The position numbers and the translations under genes are program-made. Under the pieces are notes generated by a model that saw only the letters and a list, made by a program, of their open reading frames with translations, was not told where the DNA came from and did no database searches. Of a DNA stretch of 40,349 nt, positions 27,352-34,880 are shown piece by piece (position 1 is the first letter of the stretch; every line of letters starts with the position of its first letter). Source of the stretch: an uncultured bacterium (GTDB taxonomy: Bacteria > Krumholzibacteriota > Krumholzibacteriia > LZORAL124-64-63); the NCBI GenBank assembly GCA_937910695.1, contig CALEMW010000170.1, positions 1 through 40,349 of the forward strand. The letters are read 5' to 3'.

Positions 27352-27464
27352 CAACACAAGGCGAGGATCGTCCTCGTCGCAGCATTCAACGGGAGATGTT
27401 CATGTTCCAATCGTCTGCGGAACCGTAAGCGCCCGCCGTCGCGGGCACCACAGGAGGTTCGATC

Positions 27465-27968
27465 GTGCTATCCTTTCGAAACGTCCTCTGCCCGACAGAC
27501 TTCAGCGAACCGTCCTATGAAGCCCTCCGTGTCGCCGTCGAAGTGGCTCTCACCTTCGATGCCCATCTGACCATCGTCCATGTCGTTCCTACGGTGCCGG
27601 TTCTGGGCGCACCCGTGGACGGACTCGGTTCTCTACCTCTGAACGTGACGGCGTATGTCAGGGACATGACCGTGCAATCGGAGAAACTCCTCGCCGAAAT
27701 CGCCCACGACCGGGTACCGGCAGAAGTGCAGACCCGGCTGGTCGTGGCTAGCGGCGATCCGGCCGACGAGATCCTGCTGGCTGCCGATCGTGAAAGCGCC
27801 GATGCCATTGTCATCGCCACGCACGGTTGGAAGGGGTGGAGACGATTCCTCTTCGGATCGGTGGCGGAATCGGTCGTCAGGTCGGCGCTCTGTCCCGTGC
27901 TGACAATCCGTCATCCTGTCTTCAGGAAACACACTGCCGAACCACGAGTCGAAACAATCGAGGCGTGA
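27465..27968 (+). CDS. Universal stress protein (UspA family)
   Basis: The protein has 167 residues and a single Usp domain. The N-terminal strand FRNVLCPTDFSEPSYEAL carries the conserved Asp, and LVVASGDPADEIL is typical. The ATP loop ATHGWKGWRRFLFGSVAES keeps G-x9-G-S but has Ala where the first Gly of the GxxG-x9-GS motif usually stands, so nucleotide binding is likely but not certain. The GTG start at 27465 follows AGGAGG by seven bases. The gene is monocistronic and convergent with the DUF309 gene, with 12 bases between stops. Confidence 0.93.
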   Translation: MLSFRNVLCPTDFSEPSYEALRVAVEVALTFDAHLTIVHVVPTVPVLGAPVDGLGSLPLNVTAYVRDMTVQSEKLLAEIAHDRVPAEVQTRLVVASGDPADEILLAADRESADAIVIATHGWKGWRRFLFGSVAESVVRSALCPVLTIRHPVFRKHTAEPRVETIEA

Positions 27969-27980
27969 TGCGGATGGCGT

Positions 27981-28478
27981 TCAGGGTGTCATGGAAGGGA
28001 AGATCAAACGCAGCACGGCTGGGCCGCCTGAAAGGCTGTTCGCATAAGCCTGGGTATCGTCTAGAAGGACCTGCAGGTCGATGCCCAGGTTCGTCGTACC
28101 GGCCTCGTAGGCGTGGCGGGAAGCGTTGACCAACAGTTTCCTGGCGCCGGAGACGTTTCCGATGTCCGTTTTCAAGTGGACGACGGCGCACTGGATGAGG
28201 GTTTGGAGGCACTGCCCCGAGGGTGTCGTACGTCCGGACGCCAGCCAAAGGCCTTCGAAGGCCTCGTGACATTCCCACCAGTAGGCATGGTTGAACAGAT
28301 CCACCCCGTAGAGGTAATCACGGCACTCCCACCAATCGACTGACAGCAGCGACGGCGGCTCCTGTTCGGTCCTTCCGTAGGAATGACCCTCCGGATGGCG
28401 GGTCGGATGGGGGGTTTTGCCCGGGATGTGTCGGTAGAGGGGTAGAGGGCGTCGGGTGTGGCGTAAGGGCCGGGACAT
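27981..28478 (-). CDS. DUF309 domain protein
   Basis: The protein has 165 residues. The core is recognised by LFNHAYWWECHEAFEGLWL (H71, E72, E75, G76, W78), then LQTLIQCAVVHLKTDIGN and GARKLLVNASRHA, the all-helical DUF309 signature with its conserved HExxEGxW. The family function is unknown. The first about 45 residues are Arg, His and Pro rich and not part of the domain. The start at 28478 is supported by GGAGGT upstream; a longer open frame would run into the sigma-factor gene and looks non-coding. It is divergent from the ECF gene, with 177 bases between the starts. Confidence 0.85.
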   Translation of the reverse strand: MSRPLRHTRRPLPLYRHIPGKTPHPTRHPEGHSYGRTEQEPPSLLSVDWWECRDYLYGVDLFNHAYWWECHEAFEGLWLASGRTTPSGQCLQTLIQCAVVHLKTDIGNVSGARKLLVNASRHAYEAGTTNLGIDLQVLLDDTQAYANSLSGGPAVLRLIFPSMTP

Positions 28479-28655
28479 GCTACCTCCGGGGCCTGCATTG
28501 AGGGACATGGGCATCGGTTCATGATATCCTGGCGCCGATCTTTCGCCACTCTGGGAATTATTATCATGCCGCCACCGAACTCGACTCCTTCGCCGTGCGT
28601 CTCCTAGTCCGTGGACATGCTGAGGAAGCCGAAGCCCGACCCGGAAGGATGATTC

Positions 28656-29228
28656 ATGGAGCTCGTACGGATCCTGGAAAGCTGTCGCCTCGGCGATGAA
28701 CTGGCGTGGGAGATGCTCGTACGCCAGCACCAGGGCCGCGTCTACGGTATCGCCATGACCTATGTGGCCGATCCCGACGAGGCGCGCGACCTGGCCCAGG
28801 AGATCTTCGTGCGTGTGTATCGCAACATCGACGGTTGCCGTGAATCCGACCGATTCCTGCCCTGGCTTGTCCGCATCGCCCGCAACGCCTGCATCGACCA
28901 TCTGCGCCGCCGTAAGGCCCGCCCGCCCGCACGGGACATCCCGGCGGACGAGGCGTGGGGGTTGGCGTCGAGTGATCCTAGTCCCGAGGACGTGAGTGAG
29001 GACTCGTCGCGACGCCGCCTGGTGGCCACGGCCCTGCAGCGGCTCAGCGATATCAATCGCGAGATCATCCTCTTGAAGGACATGCAGGGTCTGAGTCTCG
29101 ACGAGATCGCCAAGATGCTCGAACTCCCTTTGGGTACTGTGAAATCGCGATCGAGTCGGGCTCGTGTGGAACTGGCCGAGATCGTGCGTGACCTGATGAC
29201 TCCCCCCGGCGCGGAGGCGACGGCATGA
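28656..29228 (+). CDS. ECF-type RNA polymerase sigma factor (RpoE-like)
   Basis: The protein has 190 residues. Region 2 is LAWEMLVRQHQGRVYGIAM, DEARDLAQEIFVRVYRNI and FLPWLVRIARNACIDHLRR; region 4 is LQRLSDINREIILLKDMQGL, SLDEIAKMLELPLGTVKSR and SSRARVELAEIV. The 3' end overlaps the next start as ATGA (29225-29228). The following gene is a membrane zinc-finger anti-sigma factor, so this is a standard sigma/anti-sigma pair with an unusual anti-sigma. The extended Pro/Arg linker between the regions is normal for the class. Confidence 0.95.
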   Translation: MELVRILESCRLGDELAWEMLVRQHQGRVYGIAMTYVADPDEARDLAQEIFVRVYRNIDGCRESDRFLPWLVRIARNACIDHLRRRKARPPARDIPADEAWGLASSDPSPEDVSEDSSRRRLVATALQRLSDINREIILLKDMQGLSLDEIAKMLELPLGTVKSRSSRARVELAEIVRDLMTPPGAEATA

Positions 29229-30142
29229 CCATGCACTGCCATCAGTGGGACGCCCTGCTGGACGACTGGCGCGACGGTCGTCTCGACGCCACGGCCGCCG
29301 AGGCTTGCCGCCTCCACACCACAGCTTGCGGTCGCTGCGCTGACGTCCTGGCCCTTTTCGAGGACGAATTGCTCACCGAGCACGATGGCGTGGATCTGGC
29401 GGACGGCATCCTGGCCCGTACCAGCGGTTCGGCCTGCGGGCTGGCCCGCCGGCACCTGGGCAGCCGTCCCGACGGCGATCTCGACCCTGGGACCACGTCT
29501 CTGCTCGAGGCTCATCTGGAGCACTGCTCTGATTGTGCGGCCCTGGACGACATCCTGGTCTGGGCCGTTCCCGCGGTCGCGGAACTTGGGCAGGTCGAAC
29601 TGGACCCGGCCTTCACCTTCGACGTGTTGAGGGCGACGTCTTCGGCCAGGGCGCGCCGGCGCTCCGGTGCCGTACAGCGGCTGCGGGAACGGTTTGTGGG
29701 CTGGTGGGAGAATCAGTTCACAAGGCCTGGGTTCGCCTGGGAGGCTGCGTTCGTAGCCACAGTGATCGCGGTGATCGTGGTTGGTACGCCGGGATCCCCC
29801 GCCCGCAACACGCCGCGCAAAGCCCTCAATGTCGTCCAGGCCAGTCCGACCTGGATGCTGGATCAGGCCGAGACGGTCGTCGGCACAGTCGCCGGCACGA
29901 TCGACGGGCTGAAGACGGACATCGACCAGCGCCGCGACCGCACGGCGCCCAACCGCGCCGACCTGAGGCGTCACACGGGCAACTTGAGCGAGGCCGTCGT
30001 CGACATCGACAGCAAGGCGGCGAAGGTTGAAATCGCGCGCATCCGTCGCGACATCGACGAACTCTGGGAAACGTGGCGCACATCCGGCAGCAGTGCCGAC
30101 GCGCCTGAAGATAGCACGAGTGACAAAACCACACCGCAGTAG
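29225..30142 (+). CDS. Transmembrane anti-sigma factor with two zf-HC2-type fingers
   Basis: The protein has 305 residues. The N-terminus holds two copies of the anti-sigma zinc motif: C5...H31-xxx-C35-xx-C38 and C71...H97-xxx-C101-xx-C104. Cys-to-His spacing is 26 in both. One membrane helix (FVATVIAVIVVGTPG, about 175-190) follows a basic stretch. The last 115 residues are predicted extracytoplasmic and helical, with no domain I recognise. It should hold the upstream sigma factor at the membrane and release it on an envelope signal, possibly after regulated proteolysis. The overlapping start couples its level to that of the sigma factor. Confidence 0.88.
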   Translation: MTMHCHQWDALLDDWRDGRLDATAAEACRLHTTACGRCADVLALFEDELLTEHDGVDLADGILARTSGSACGLARRHLGSRPDGDLDPGTTSLLEAHLEHCSDCAALDDILVWAVPAVAELGQVELDPAFTFDVLRATSSARARRRSGAVQRLRERFVGWWENQFTRPGFAWEAAFVATVIAVIVVGTPGSPARNTPRKALNVVQASPTWMLDQAETVVGTVAGTIDGLKTDIDQRRDRTAPNRADLRRHTGNLSEAVVDIDSKAAKVEIARIRRDIDELWETWRTSGSSADAPEDSTSDKTTPQ

Positions 30143-30168
30143 AGCGGATCATCGAGAAGGAGAACGAC

Positions 30169-30735
30169 ATGGAATACGACACGATCCACAACCCCAATGA
30201 GGAGCCCCGGACCGACGAGCGCTACCAAGCGCCGCCACCCCCGCCTCCGAGCTATTCGCGGCGGGACCTGCCCCTGAAGTCCACGGCTTTCACGGTTGTC
30301 CTGTCAGCCATCATGCCCGGCTTGGGTCAGGTGTACGTCGGCTACTACAAGCATGCCTTCACCTACATCGTGATTTTCGCCTCGGTGATCACGCTGCTGG
30401 CCTCGGGGGACATCAACGGCATGGAGCCCTTGTTCGGCATCTTCCTGGGATATTTCTACTTCTACCAGCTGATCGATGCGGGGCGGAAGGCGTCACTCTA
30501 TAACCAGGTGCTCGAACGAGGCCAGGCGATGGACCTCGACGTGGGCGAACTTCCCGATGCCGGCGGCGCCACCTTCGGCGGCTGGGTCCTGATGGTCGTG
30601 GGTATCGTGGCCCTGGCCAACACCGTTTTCGACGTGTCCGTGGATTGGCTGGAGGAGTGGTGGCCTCTTGGCCTGGTTCTGGCCGGTGGTTGGCTGATCT
30701 ACCGTTCCAAACAGGCAAAGAAAACCGAAGCCTGA
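30169..30735 (+). CDS. Small multi-pass membrane protein (TM2-like plus LiaF-type TM region)
   Basis: The protein has 188 residues. After a Pro-rich cytoplasmic N-terminus (APPPPPPSYSRRD), residues 40-115 contain SAIMPGLGQVYVGYYKHAF, the signature of TM2/DUF5683-like membrane domains, and three hydrophobic segments. Residues 130-180 (GWVLMVVGIVALANTVFD, WPLGLVLAGGWLIYRSKQ) resemble the paired helices found at the N-terminus of LiaF-type envelope-stress proteins. AAGGAG precedes the ATG. It lies 26 bases after the anti-sigma gene and probably belongs to the same regulon. Its function is unknown, but an envelope-stress accessory role fits. Confidence 0.82.
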   Translation: MEYDTIHNPNEEPRTDERYQAPPPPPPSYSRRDLPLKSTAFTVVLSAIMPGLGQVYVGYYKHAFTYIVIFASVITLLASGDINGMEPLFGIFLGYFYFYQLIDAGRKASLYNQVLERGQAMDLDVGELPDAGGATFGGWVLMVVGIVALANTVFDVSVDWLEEWWPLGLVLAGGWLIYRSKQAKKTEA

Positions 30736-30754
30736 TCTAAGAGTCGGGACGTGA

Positions 30755-30794
30755 CGAGGCGCGGATTTCCCACCGGGAACCGCGCCTCGACTCT
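30755..30794 (+). terminator. Hairpin closing the sigma/anti-sigma/membrane protein unit
   Basis: CGAGGCGCGG (30755-30764) pairs with CCGCGCCTCG (30780-30789), with further pairing inside (TTCCC/GGGAA). It lies about 20 bases after the stop codon. Only a weak U-run follows. Confidence 0.7.
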
Positions 30795-30934
30795 ATCCGC
30801 TCACCGGCTCGATGATCCGAATCCCTCGAAATTGTACTCATGCTTCTCCTTGTCGGGTCGATGCATATGGGGATAGCTCCATCATCTCCGAAATGATGGA
30901 CGGCTCCAGTTCTGCCGGTTCTACGGAGGGCCAT

Positions 30935-33706
30935 GTGACAACCCGCGATGTCCGCGACAGTCACCTGTTGACGCTCGTTCCGATCCTGGCGGTCATCCTG
31001 CCCGTGAGCGGTGCGCTCGTCATGGATTCCAACGTGTTCCTCCGGATCTACGAGCATGAAGTGATGCACATGCTGAGCGAGATCTTCTGCATGATCGTGG
31101 CTCTGGCCATGGCTGGCTTCATGCTGCTCCGCTATGCGGGTATGCGCATCGGTCATCATTTTTGGTTCGGTTGCTCATTGCTGGCTCAGGGGATTCTTAC
31201 TGGTTATCACGCTCTGAACCTCGAGCTGGCCGTGGCGCCGCTCTTCCAAGTCGGATCCCTGTTCCTGGGCGGACTGCTGGCTTCGATGGTCTGGCTGAAG
31301 CCGGGAAGCCGCCGTGGCATGGTCGGGCGGTTGGGACCCCTGCTCGTTGTGGTCACGGCGACTCTGACGGGTATGCTCTTGTTGCTCGATCCGATCGTGG
31401 TCATGAATCGATTCTCCGGCCCGGAGGCAATTCGGTTCATGAACGGGCTGTTGTGGTGTGCTGTTGCGTTCAACTTGGCGGCAGGTGTCCGTCTCGGCAT
31501 TTCCTTCGCAAGGAACCACGTTCCATCACTGCTGTGGCTCGGGGTTTTCTGCTTGATGACGTCGATTGCGGCCATGGTCCAGGTCGACAGTGTGGTGCCA
31601 CCGGAAGGATGGCTGTTCCATTTGCTGAGGGTGAGTTCCTTCACCATCCTGCTGGCCTATGCCGCCACGGTCTCCACTCGTGAAGTCGGTCGGCTCGGTC
31701 ACACGGAATCTGAACTACGGCGGAGTGAGGCCCGGTTCAAGGCCATCACCGAGAATACATCGGACATCATCTTCGTGTTGGATCGGAGTGGGGTCTTCAC
31801 GTACGTCAGCCCCGCCGCGGCGAGGGTGGCCGGGGCGGACGTCGAGGCAATGATCGGTAGTTCTCCCGGCTCGTACACCCACGACGAAGATATATCGTTG
31901 ATTCGATTCGGGCTAAAACGGGCCACAAGCAGTCCCGGTCAGAGCATCAATATCGGGACGGTCCGAGTACGCCACGCTGACGGTCGATGGATGAGCGTGG
32001 AAGGTGTCTATACCTGCCTCTACGATGATCCGAGTGTGGAAAGCGTCGTGATGAATTACCGCGACGTAACCGACAGAGTCACTTCCGAATCCGCCCTTGA
32101 ACAGAGCCGCCAAAGGATGAGTCGGCTTATTTCGAACCTGCCGGGCCTCGTGTATCGTTGCCGGATAGGAGAGGAATTCCCCGTAGAGTATGTCAGCGAC
32201 TACAGCTACGAGCTGACCGGCTACAAGGCGATGGATATGATGTCCGGAAAAGTTACGGCCCGCGACATGATCCATTCGGACGACATCGAGGTGATGCGGG
32301 CGGTCATCAGCGAGTCGATCGCAGTACATCAGTCATACCGGGTCGAATACCGCTTCAAGACCAAGAGCGGAGAGATTCGTTGGGCCATGGAGCGGGGCGT
32401 GGGTATCTATGGCGGCCAGGGAGAGCCGATAGCGGTCGAAGGCATCATCATCGACATCACCGACCTCGTGGAAAGCCGGCGTGAGCTGCGGCGCACCAAG
32501 TTCGCCATGGAGAACGCCAACGACGCCCTGCTCTGGATCGCCAGAGACGGCCGGTTTGTCGATGTGAATGAGACGGCCTGCCGGTATCTCGGCTATTCTC
32601 GCAGCGAAGTTCTTGATCTGAGGATCCACGACATCGCCACCGACATTCACGACGACAACTGGGACATCGCCTGGGAATGCGTGCGCCGCGAGGGCGCCAC
32701 ACTCATCGATTCCATCTATGCGACCAAGACCGGACGTCGCTTTCCGGTGGAGGTCTCGTCGATCTTCCTCGACTTCGAGGGCGAGGAATACCACTGCTGC
32801 TTCGTGCGCGACATCACCGAACGCAAGGAAGCCGAGCGACAGATCCAGAAGATGAACCAGGAGTTGGAGGAGCGGGTGCGGGAACGCACCCTGGCTCTCG
32901 AGGACGCCCAGGCCCAGCTCGTGACGTCCGAGAAGATGGCAGCTCTGGGAGGTCTCGTTGCCGGTGTGGCCCACGAGATCAATACGCCGCTGGGTATCGG
33001 CGTGACGGCGGCATCCCACCTGGACGAAAAGGTTCGCGATTGCGAGCGCAAATATCGAGACCAGACCATGCGGAAGTCCGACTTCGAAAACTTCCTGGGT
33101 CTGGCGCAGGAGACATCGGGTCTCATCCTGACCAACCTGCGCCGGGCTGCTGACCTGATCCAGGGTTTCAAACAGGTTTCGGTGGACCAATCCAGTGAGC
33201 GGCGTCGGGTTTTCCAGCTGAGCGAGTATTTCGGTGAGGTGATCGTGAGCCTGAGGCCGGAGTATGGAGCGCAGGGCCACAAGATCACGTTCGAATGCGC
33301 TGAAGGACTCGAGATGGACAGCTACCCGGGTTCGTTCGCCCAGGTCTTGAGCAATCTGATCCTCAACTCGGTGAAGCACGGTTTCGAGAATCGCGAGTCC
33401 GGCCAGATCTGGGTAAACGTAGACGGCGATGCCGATAGCGTGCGGATCCTGTATAAGGACGACGGCCAGGGCATGGATACCGACCAGGTCCGCCGACTCT
33501 ACGATCCGTTCTACACGACGAAGCGCGGCCTCGGAGGCAGCGGCCTCGGCATGAACATCACCTACAACCTGGTCACCCAGGTGCTCAAGGGCACCATCGA
33601 GTGCCAGAGCGCGCCGGGTCAGGGAACCGTGTTCTTGATGGAGTTCCCGCGCATCACGCCCGTGGACGGCGATGTCCCCCGTAAACGGGAACCAGCCTGG
33701 GCCTGA
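30935..33706 (+). CDS. Membrane PAS sensor histidine kinase, orphan
   Basis: The protein has 923 residues from the GTG at 30935, which has GGAGGG four bases upstream. ATG codons at 30893 and 30812 are alternatives without a clear ribosome site. The first about 270 residues hold seven or eight membrane helices, a MASE-like sensory module (LLTLVPILAVILPVSGALV ... LLWLGVFCLMTSIAAMVQ). Three PAS units follow, then a coiled coil, HisKA with H680 in LVAGVAHEINTPLGIG, and HATPase_c with ILNSVKHGF, KDDGQGMDT and LGGSGLGMNITYN. No receiver gene adjoins it, so the target is elsewhere. The transmitter is a close paralogue of the one at 21.3-24.6 kb, whose partner HD-GYP regulator is a candidate for shared control. 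It converges on the BMC operon with 6 bases between stops. Confidence 0.93.
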   Translation: MTTRDVRDSHLLTLVPILAVILPVSGALVMDSNVFLRIYEHEVMHMLSEIFCMIVALAMAGFMLLRYAGMRIGHHFWFGCSLLAQGILTGYHALNLELAVAPLFQVGSLFLGGLLASMVWLKPGSRRGMVGRLGPLLVVVTATLTGMLLLLDPIVVMNRFSGPEAIRFMNGLLWCAVAFNLAAGVRLGISFARNHVPSLLWLGVFCLMTSIAAMVQVDSVVPPEGWLFHLLRVSSFTILLAYAATVSTREVGRLGHTESELRRSEARFKAITENTSDIIFVLDRSGVFTYVSPAAARVAGADVEAMIGSSPGSYTHDEDISLIRFGLKRATSSPGQSINIGTVRVRHADGRWMSVEGVYTCLYDDPSVESVVMNYRDVTDRVTSESALEQSRQRMSRLISNLPGLVYRCRIGEEFPVEYVSDYSYELTGYKAMDMMSGKVTARDMIHSDDIEVMRAVISESIAVHQSYRVEYRFKTKSGEIRWAMERGVGIYGGQGEPIAVEGIIIDITDLVESRRELRRTKFAMENANDALLWIARDGRFVDVNETACRYLGYSRSEVLDLRIHDIATDIHDDNWDIAWECVRREGATLIDSIYATKTGRRFPVEVSSIFLDFEGEEYHCCFVRDITERKEAERQIQKMNQELEERVRERTLALEDAQAQLVTSEKMAALGGLVAGVAHEINTPLGIGVTAASHLDEKVRDCERKYRDQTMRKSDFENFLGLAQETSGLILTNLRRAADLIQGFKQVSVDQSSERRRVFQLSEYFGEVIVSLRPEYGAQGHKITFECAEGLEMDSYPGSFAQVLSNLILNSVKHGFENRESGQIWVNVDGDADSVRILYKDDGQGMDTDQVRRLYDPFYTTKRGLGGSGLGMNITYNLVTQVLKGTIECQSAPGQGTVFLMEFPRITPVDGDVPRKREPAWA

Positions 33707-33712
33707 GCGATC

Positions 33713-33985
33713 TCATTCCGCCAGCAGCACCTCGTCGACGATTCCTACGACCACCGAACGGATCGGCAGCCCTTCCCGCCCAAGGACTTGGCGTGCGCCG
33801 TTGCCTTCGTCGAGTACAAGAACGGTTTCACCGGGGCCGGCCTGAGCTGCATCCACCGCGATCAGGTAGGACCCGGTGGGCGTGCCGTCGGGGGCGAGGC
33901 GGTCGACCACGAGCATACGGTGTCCGTTCATACCCTCGTGCTGGATTGTCGTAACGACGGTGCCGCAGACCCTGCCGAGGATCAT
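33713..33985 (-). CDS. BMC-P pentameric vertex protein (EutN/CcmL family), third copy
   Basis: The protein has 90 residues. It has the full EutN/CcmL pattern: MILGRVCGTVVTT, LVVDRL, YLIAVDAAQAGPGETVLVLDEGNGAR and PIRSVVVGIVDEV. Such proteins form pentamers that cap the vertices of the microcompartment shell. The ATG overlaps the stop of the preceding BMC-P gene (ATGA at 33985-33982), and this is the last gene of the operon. The three BMC-P proteins here are clearly diverged, so they are not recent duplicates and may fill distinct vertices. Confidence 0.95.
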   Translation of the reverse strand: MILGRVCGTVVTTIQHEGMNGHRMLVVDRLAPDGTPTGSYLIAVDAAQAGPGETVLVLDEGNGARQVLGREGLPIRSVVVGIVDEVLLAE

Positions 33986-34266
33986 GTGCCGTCCTCCTGG
34001 TGGATGTGCGTGTCGTCGACGAGCCCGACGACGGCGTGATCGACGGGTACGTAGCTGGGGTTGAGGGTCAGTGCAGCCTCTCGACTTGCCACCCAGGTGA
34101 CGATCTCTCCTGGACCGGCCATGCGCGTGCCATCGGCGCAGACGAAGGGTTCGCCCACGGGCTCGTTCAGTTTGCTCAGAGGTTGGACCCAGAGCAGAGG
34201 GACGCCCTCCATGCCAGGCGTCGTCACCGAGACGACCATCGTACCGATCACGCGTCCGAGCTGCAT
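33982..34266 (-). CDS. BMC-P pentameric vertex protein (EutN/CcmL family), second copy
   Basis: The protein has 94 residues. MQLGRVIGTMVVSVTTPGM, LLWVQPL, MAGPGEIVTWVASREA and PVDHAVVGLVDDTH follow the family pattern. It lacks the usual GSARQ-type segment after the GPGE turn, having REAALTL instead, and has a longer middle loop (KLNEPVGEPFVCADGTRM). It sits 2 bases after the second BMC-T stop and overlaps the next BMC-P, so the last three shell genes are translated as a tightly coupled block. Confidence 0.93.
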   Translation of the reverse strand: MQLGRVIGTMVVSVTTPGMEGVPLLWVQPLSKLNEPVGEPFVCADGTRMAGPGEIVTWVASREAALTLNPSYVPVDHAVVGLVDDTHIHQEDGT

Positions 34267-34268
34267 GG

Positions 34269-34880
34269 TCAGTCCTCCACGGTTTCGGCGCCCACCGGTT
34301 CACAGCGCACGCAATCCCGGAACGAAGTGCCTGCTCCGACGATCTCCTGCAGCAACGACTCCGCCCGAGGCATGAGGGTGCGCGCCGCCATCCAGCCGCC
34401 ACCGACTTGATCGTCGGCGGCGTCGAGGGCCGCCTGCAGGTCCGTGAGTCCGCCCGTCAGCACGGCCAGACCTCGGCCTCCCAGATCGTCTCCCAGACGC
34501 AGTTCGTTCAGGCGTACCGGGGCGGCCTTCAAGGCTGCATCCACCGAACGCAGCAGGGCGGGAGAGGTGAGAGTCTCGATCACAGCGAGAGCCTCCGCCT
34601 CAGGCACGGCGTGACGCTCGCCCACCGCCTCGTCCAGGTCCCGGTGGGGATCGGCCAGCAGCACGCTATCGCGCACCTCGCCTACGGCGAGGCCGGCCTC
34701 GTAGGCTTCCTCGACACTTGCCACACTCCCGCCCACCAGCACGAGGTAGCGCCCCGGGTGCACCGTGCCGCAGCGCAGCAGCGCGATGGGTGAACGCTTG
34801 AGCATGCGGTCCACCGCGAGTATTCCGAAAGCGGTGCTTTCGAATTCGATGAGGGCCAGGGCCTGGCGGCGTCGGTTCAT
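34269..34880 (-). CDS. BMC-T tandem-domain shell protein (PduT-like arrangement)
   Basis: The protein has 203 residues with two BMC domains in tandem: ALALIEFESTAFGILAVD, APIALLR-type strand and HPGRYLVLVGG in the first, ALAVIETLTSPALLRSVD and GRGLAVLTGG in the second. It should form trimers that mimic the hexameric shell tile. The loop that lines the central pore in PduT (TICPGK, whose Cys binds an iron-sulfur cluster) reads TVH41PGR here, so His replaces the Cys. The C-terminus adds FRDC190VRC193EP, a CxxC that is not part of the fold. Its start overlaps the dehydrogenase stop by one base (TGATG), indicating coupled translation with the enzyme. Confidence 0.92.
   Translation of the reverse strand: MNRRRQALALIEFESTAFGILAVDRMLKRSPIALLRCGTVHPGRYLVLVGGSVASVEEAYEAGLAVGEVRDSVLLADPHRDLDEAVGERHAVPEAEALAVIETLTSPALLRSVDAALKAAPVRLNELRLGDDLGGRGLAVLTGGLTDLQAALDAADDQVGGGWMAARTLMPRAESLLQEIVGAGTSFRDCVRCEPVGAETVED

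Noticed and set aside
27396-27428. Ten-codon frame followed by a hairpin just before the universal stress gene, as a possible leader peptide
   Set aside because: The GGGAG touches the ATG, leaving no spacing for ribosome binding, and there is no codon run or alternative structure typical of attenuation.
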